A stretch of DNA of 26,319 bases from DAOTVD01 sp034437075 (GTDB lineage: Bacteria; Chloroflexota; Anaerolineae; Aggregatilineales; J027). This document shows, piece by piece, positions 23,639-26,319 of this stretch. Within the stretch, counting starts at the first letter, position 1, and each line of letters begins with the position of its first letter. A program made the translations under genes and the position numbers. The stretch covers positions 1 to 26,319 of the forward strand of contig DAOTVD010000016.1 of assembly GCA_034437075.1 (NCBI GenBank). The letters are read 5' to 3'. The notes under the pieces were generated by a model. It was not told the origin of the DNA and did no database searches. It saw nothing but the letters and a program-made list of their open reading frames with translations.

Positions 23639-23653
23639 GTCTTCCGCTATACT
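23624..23653 (+). promoter_or_regulatory. Predicted promoter of the LuxR-type regulator
   Basis: TTAGCA (23624-23629), 18 nt, then TATACT (23648-23653). The -35 lies in the end of the preceding gene. The regulator could thus be expressed separately from the receivers before it. Confidence 0.5.
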
Positions 23654-23704
23654 GGGCATATATCTACTGATTCCATCCCTTGGGATAGGAGCCCAAACTA
23701 GCCC

Positions 23705-24343
23705 ATGAGCCCCATTCGCATCCTCATCGCCGATGATCATGATGTCGTGCGCCGGGGTTTGGTCGTGTTCCTGAAAGCCTTCCCCGATTTCGAACTGGTG
23801 GGCGAAGCCCGCAATGGGCAAGAGGCCATCCAACAGGCGCTACACACCCAGCCGGATGTCGTACTGATGGATGTTATGATGCCCAAGTTGAATGGCGTGC
23901 AAGCCACCGCGCATATTATGCACGCGGCGCCCCACATACGCATCCTTGTTCTCACCAGTTTTCAAGACCGCGCCTTGGTGCACGATGCCGTCCGCGCGGG
24001 GGCGGTGGGTTATGTGCTCAAGGACGCGCCGATTGATGACCTGGCCGATAATATTCGCGCGGTCTACGCGGGCGAAACGGCCCTATCGGCAGAAGCCACG
24101 CGCGCGCTGATGCAGGCCACCCGCCAACCTGCCACAGTGGATATTCACCTGAGCCCGCGCGAGAGCGAAATCCTGGCTTTGCTGGCCGAAGGGCTCACCA
24201 ACCAACAAATCGCCACGCACCTGAACATCAGCCGTTCGACCGTCAAGTTTCATGTTGGCGTGTTGCTTTCTAAGCTGGATGTCGCGAGCCGTACCGAGGC
24301 CGTGGCCTTCGCTCTGAAGAATAATCTGCTGCCCCCGCGTTAG
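23705..24343 (+). CDS. LuxR/NarL-family DNA-binding response regulator
   Basis: The 212-residue regulator has a NarL-type receiver (IADDHDVVRRGL, D56 in VVLMDVMMPKLNG, VLTSFQD, YVLKDAPIDDL) and a C-terminal LuxR-type HTH at about 148-210 (LSPRESEILALLAEGLTNQQIA, then ISRSTVKFHVGVLLSKL). Phosphorylation normally drives dimerisation and DNA binding. It is the only recognisable DNA-binding output in the signalling island and the natural partner of the NarX-type kinase at 20190. GATAGGAG lies upstream, somewhat far from the ATG (about 14 nt). Its target genes cannot be told from the sequence. Confidence 0.93.
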   Translation: MSPIRILIADDHDVVRRGLVVFLKAFPDFELVGEARNGQEAIQQALHTQPDVVLMDVMMPKLNGVQATAHIMHAAPHIRILVLTSFQDRALVHDAVRAGAVGYVLKDAPIDDLADNIRAVYAGETALSAEATRALMQATRQPATVDIHLSPRESEILALLAEGLTNQQIATHLNISRSTVKFHVGVLLSKLDVASRTEAVAFALKNNLLPPR

Positions 24344-24665
24344 GCGGTTGTGTATCGAACTCGGTTGAAATATCCGTCGTCATGATAGCCCTATCTGGAG
24401 TGCTCATTTATGCCTCTTAACAAGGAGCTTCAGCCCCTTGTGAGCTCAGGCGGCACAGATCGCTGAATGGTTACCCCTCCCTAAAGCCCTCCCCGAATTC
24501 GGGGCGAGATCAAAGCGGGGGGGCAAAAATGGCGACCTGCCAAATTTGTAACTCAGTCAAGCTCCAATTTGATGCAATCGCCCTGCCGCGTTAGGCCGCT
24601 TCAACGCACCCCCGGCCTATTTGCGGTACAATGTCAGAGAGAGATTAACGTAGGGAATCGGCCCA
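24344..24665. other. Intergenic region with two hairpins, no gene seen
   Basis: This 322-nt gap holds ACAAGG-a-GC-ttca-GC-c-CCTTGT (24420-24441), a stem with one mismatch that may end the luxR transcript, and CCCCGAATTCGGGG (24491-24504), a perfect 14-bp palindrome like the one at 7233-7253. A -10-like TACAAT (24627-24632) precedes the HAD gene; its -35 is poor. No open frame here looks real. Confidence 0.55.
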
Positions 24666-25412
24666 ATGGCCATACACGCTATTCTGTTTGATATTGACAA
24701 CACCTTGCTGGATTGGTCGGCCCGTGAAGTGAGTTGGTTCAAAGACCCGCGCGGCCATGGCGCCCATCTGACGACGCTGGTGCAGGCCCTGGTGCCGGAC
24801 GCCACGCCCGCCCAGGTGAACGCCGTGCGCGATTGCTTCGACGACCTACAAACGCGCATTGTGCAAGATGACCTGGACGAAGCCCCCCACCTGGGGCGTA
24901 TGTTGGCCGATAGCCTGCGCGTGAGTGGCCTTTTGGCCGACCCGCCGCCCATTGCCGAGCTCGTGCAGCTTTACGATTGGATAACCACGCCCCAGGTGCG
25001 CCCCTTCGCCGAGGTGCCAGACGCCCTGGCGACCCTCACCGCGCGCGGCTATCGTTTGGGCATCATCACCAACGGTTACCAACCCATCGCCCAACGCGAG
25101 CGCGAACTGGCCGCTTACGGCCTGCTGAGCTTTTTCCCCGAATGCCGCTTTTCCTCCGCCGATGTGGGCTTCCTAAAGCCGGATAAGCGCATATTTGAGC
25201 GCGCGCTGGGGTGCTTGGGCTTACCCGCCGCGCAGGTCGTGTATGTGGGCGACCATATCTTTATGGATGTGCTTGGCGCCCAACAGGCCGGCCTCAAAGG
25301 CGTGTGGCGACCGCCCAACCACCTGGATGTCGCCTCGTTTGGGTGGATCAAACCGGATGGTATTATCGACACCTTGCACGACCTGCTGCCCTTGCTGGAT
25401 GAATGGTCATGA
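24666..25412 (+). CDS. HAD-superfamily hydrolase (phosphatase-like)
   Basis: The 248-residue protein is a HAD subfamily I hydrolase. Motif I FDIDNTLLD (D9 nucleophile, D11), motif II IITNG, motif III Lys in KPDKRIF and motif IV YVGDHIFMDV are present in order, with a helical cap at about 15-110. Such enzymes remove phosphate from small metabolites via an Asp-phosphate intermediate; the substrate cannot be read from the sequence. A TACAAT -10 lies about 30 nt before the start, and the Shine-Dalgarno sequence is weak. It stands apart from the signalling genes by 322 nt. Confidence 0.9.
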   Translation: MAIHAILFDIDNTLLDWSAREVSWFKDPRGHGAHLTTLVQALVPDATPAQVNAVRDCFDDLQTRIVQDDLDEAPHLGRMLADSLRVSGLLADPPPIAELVQLYDWITTPQVRPFAEVPDALATLTARGYRLGIITNGYQPIAQRERELAAYGLLSFFPECRFSSADVGFLKPDKRIFERALGCLGLPAAQVVYVGDHIFMDVLGAQQAGLKGVWRPPNHLDVASFGWIKPDGIIDTLHDLLPLLDEWS

Positions 25413-25539
25413 ATTTTTTGTGAATTTCTGCCATTATATGGCTACATAAGTACTGGTACTCATACACATGCGCTAAAGTCTATGCTATGGTTAGAACAGC
25501 TAAACGAATTGGGATAAATTAAGACATTCGGAAATGATC

Positions 25540-25812
25540 ATGTTAGGGCAATTGTTTGATACCCCCGACCCCAACATTGCGAAACTCATAGAAGCCTGCC
25601 GCATGTTGATGCGCCGCATGAGCGATGCCAATCTGCAACCCTTAGAACGCGAAGCGGGCTATGTGCTGGGCTTGGCCGTGCGCGCCAAAGCCGAGGAAAT
25701 GGGCTTGTTGGATAACCCCGAAGTCCGCGAATTTTTGCGCATGCACGACGCCCAACGGAGTGAAATCCGCGTTCGGCGCTATCCGCAAGATTTCCCGGAA
25801 GGCGAGTTTTAG
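25540..25812 (+). CDS. Small uncharacterised soluble protein
   Basis: The predicted 90-residue protein is mostly helical and charged (ACRMLMRRMSDANLQPLERE, VLGLAVRAKAEEMGLLDN). It ends in an RRYPQDFPEGEF tail. There is no membrane segment or signal peptide, and no family is recognised. The ATG at 25540 is favoured over 25534 because GGA lies 7 to 8 nt before it. Upstream are a TATGCT -10-like site (25481) and a small palindrome AGTAC-TG-GTACT (25449-25460). The stop codon lies within the first copy of a 23-nt direct repeat. Confidence 0.65.
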   Translation: MLGQLFDTPDPNIAKLIEACRMLMRRMSDANLQPLEREAGYVLGLAVRAKAEEMGLLDNPEVREFLRMHDAQRSEIRVRRYPQDFPEGEF

Positions 25813-25832
25813 GCCCTGCCGCGCGCTTCTGA
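25810..25832 (+). repeat. 23-nt direct repeat, copy 1
   Basis: TAGGCCCTGCCGCGCGCTTCTGA occurs here and again, exactly, at 25844-25866. The first three bases are the stop codon of the preceding gene, so the repeat begins within the coding end. The copies are 34 nt apart, start to start. Confidence 0.85.
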
Positions 25833-25921
25833 ATGGCGGATGCTAGGCCCTGCCGCGCGCTTCTGATGCAGCGCTGATCTTTTTTCAACAGGCTTCTGAT
25901 GTCCCGCCGACATCCTTCTGA
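25826..25921 (+). promoter_or_regulatory. Four CTTCTGA motifs upstream of hsp20
   Basis: CTTCTGA occurs at 25826-25832, 25860-25866, 25893-25899 and 25915-25921. The start-to-start steps are 34, 33 and 22 nt, close to three, three and two helical turns. A possible -10 CATAAT (25933-25938), overlapped by TACAAT (25938), follows the last copy. The array could be an operator, but no known heat-shock operator (CIRCE or HAIR type) was seen. Confidence 0.4.
25844..25866 (+). repeat. 23-nt direct repeat, copy 2
   Basis: An exact copy of 25810-25832. Its last seven bases, CTTCTGA, recur twice more at 25893 and 25915, giving four copies leading up to the hsp20 promoter. Confidence 0.85.
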
Positions 25922-25957
25922 TATTCTCCTGGCATAATACAATCAAATCTGAGAACA

Positions 25958-25972
25958 CCCCTGCTACAGGGG
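25958..25972 (+). promoter_or_regulatory. Hairpin in the hsp20 leader
   Basis: CCCCTG-cta-CAGGGG is a perfect 6-bp stem with a 3-nt loop in the 5' leader, about 40 nt before the ATG. It is not followed by T, so it is not a terminator. The ribosome site ACAGGAGG begins about 24 nt after it, and CCTG of the hairpin could pair with CAGG of that site. A thermosensor role is speculative. Confidence 0.35.
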
Positions 25973-26011
25973 CACGAATGACGAGTTTTAGCGTTACAGG
26001 AGGATTATAAA

Positions 26012-26319
26012 ATGGCACGCATTGTACGTTACAACCCCGCCCATACCGCATGGGATCGTTTCTTCGATGACCTGTGGCGTTCGATCCCGCAGACGAGCGA
26101 GGGCGACGACGCCCCCCGTTATGTGACGCCCGCCATGGACATTATCGACGGCGAAAACGAGGTCGAAGTTCAGCTAGACCTGCCCGGCTTCGGCTCGGAT
26201 GACGTTAACATCGAATTCGAGAAAGGCATTCTCACCATCAGCGCCGAGCGGACCACCGAACAGGTCGACGAAGACGCGCAGTATACCCGCCGCGAGCGCT
26301 ATCGCGGGGCTTTCCGCCG
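26012..26319 (+). CDS. Small heat-shock protein Hsp20/alpha-crystallin family (3' end cut by window)
   Basis: The frame runs from an ATG with CAGGAGG 8 nt upstream to the window end, giving 102 full codons. After an N-terminal arm of about 45 residues (RFFDDLWRSIPQ), the alpha-crystallin domain begins: TPAMDIIDGENEVEVQLDLPGF, then DVNIEFEKGILTISAER and a final YTRRERYRGAFR, which is the usual YxRxERxxGxF strand. Small heat-shock proteins hold unfolding proteins in a refoldable state without ATP. The C-terminal anchor motif lies beyond the window. Confidence 0.92.
   Translation, partial: MARIVRYNPAHTAWDRFFDDLWRSIPQTSEGDDAPRYVTPAMDIIDGENEVEVQLDLPGFGSDDVNIEFEKGILTISAERTTEQVDEDAQYTRRERYRGAFR

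Noticed and set aside
25810..25866. CRISPR-like array
   Set aside because: Only two copies of the 23-nt repeat with an 11-nt spacer and no cas genes.
25867..26011. CIRCE or HAIR heat-shock operator before hsp20
   Set aside because: Neither TTAGCACTC-type nor CTTGAGT-type inverted repeats are found in the leader.

Overview
This window looks like a chromosome segment of a Chloroflexota bacterium, probably Anaerolineae-like. That placement is an inference from gene content and style: a GC-rich genome, purine-rich Shine-Dalgarno sites, a histidine kinase with a seven-helix N-terminal sensor, a KamA plus ATP-grasp pair, a DUF5995 protein, and G/C-rich hairpin repeats between genes. No rRNA, tRNA, CRISPR array, transposase or phage gene was seen. 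The left edge cuts an ATP-grasp ligase gene and the right edge cuts an Hsp20 gene.

Left part (1-9360). On the minus strand, a lysine 2,3-aminomutase (kamA) is followed after 1 nt by a D-Ala-D-Ala-ligase-like ATP-grasp gene. A possible 20-residue cationic peptide gene with a very strong ribosome binding site comes next on the plus strand, and a DUF5995 gene faces it. A strong promoter and a cobalamin riboswitch then lead into a three-gene ABC importer (binding protein, permease, ATPase), which is almost certainly for vitamin B12 or another corrinoid. A secreted PPC/jelly-roll protein (minus) and an AzlD-like membrane protein (plus) follow.

Middle part (9361-14721). This holds a 690-residue glycosyltransferase with an extra helical C-terminal half, a 600-nt repeat-rich gap with a perfect 28-bp palindrome and a nested inverted repeat, a lone CheY-like receiver, an O-antigen-ligase-type membrane protein (minus), a small secreted protein, and a pair of 39-nt direct repeats.

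Right part (14722-24343) is a dense signal-transduction island, all on the plus strand. In order it encodes a 7TM-PAS-GAF histidine kinase, a receiver, a dCache histidine kinase, two receivers, and a receiver-GAF-NarX-type kinase hybrid, with the first six genes overlapping or nearly touching. A NarL-type lone receiver, another lone receiver, a receiver fused to a degenerate class III nucleotidyl cyclase domain, and a LuxR/NarL response regulator follow. The island has three kinases and eight receivers, but only one recognisable DNA-binding output and no HPt domain. Its leader carries a terminator-like hairpin between the promoter and the first gene. After the island come a HAD hydrolase, a small uncharacterised protein, and hsp20, whose upstream region has a repeated 7-mer at near-helical spacing.
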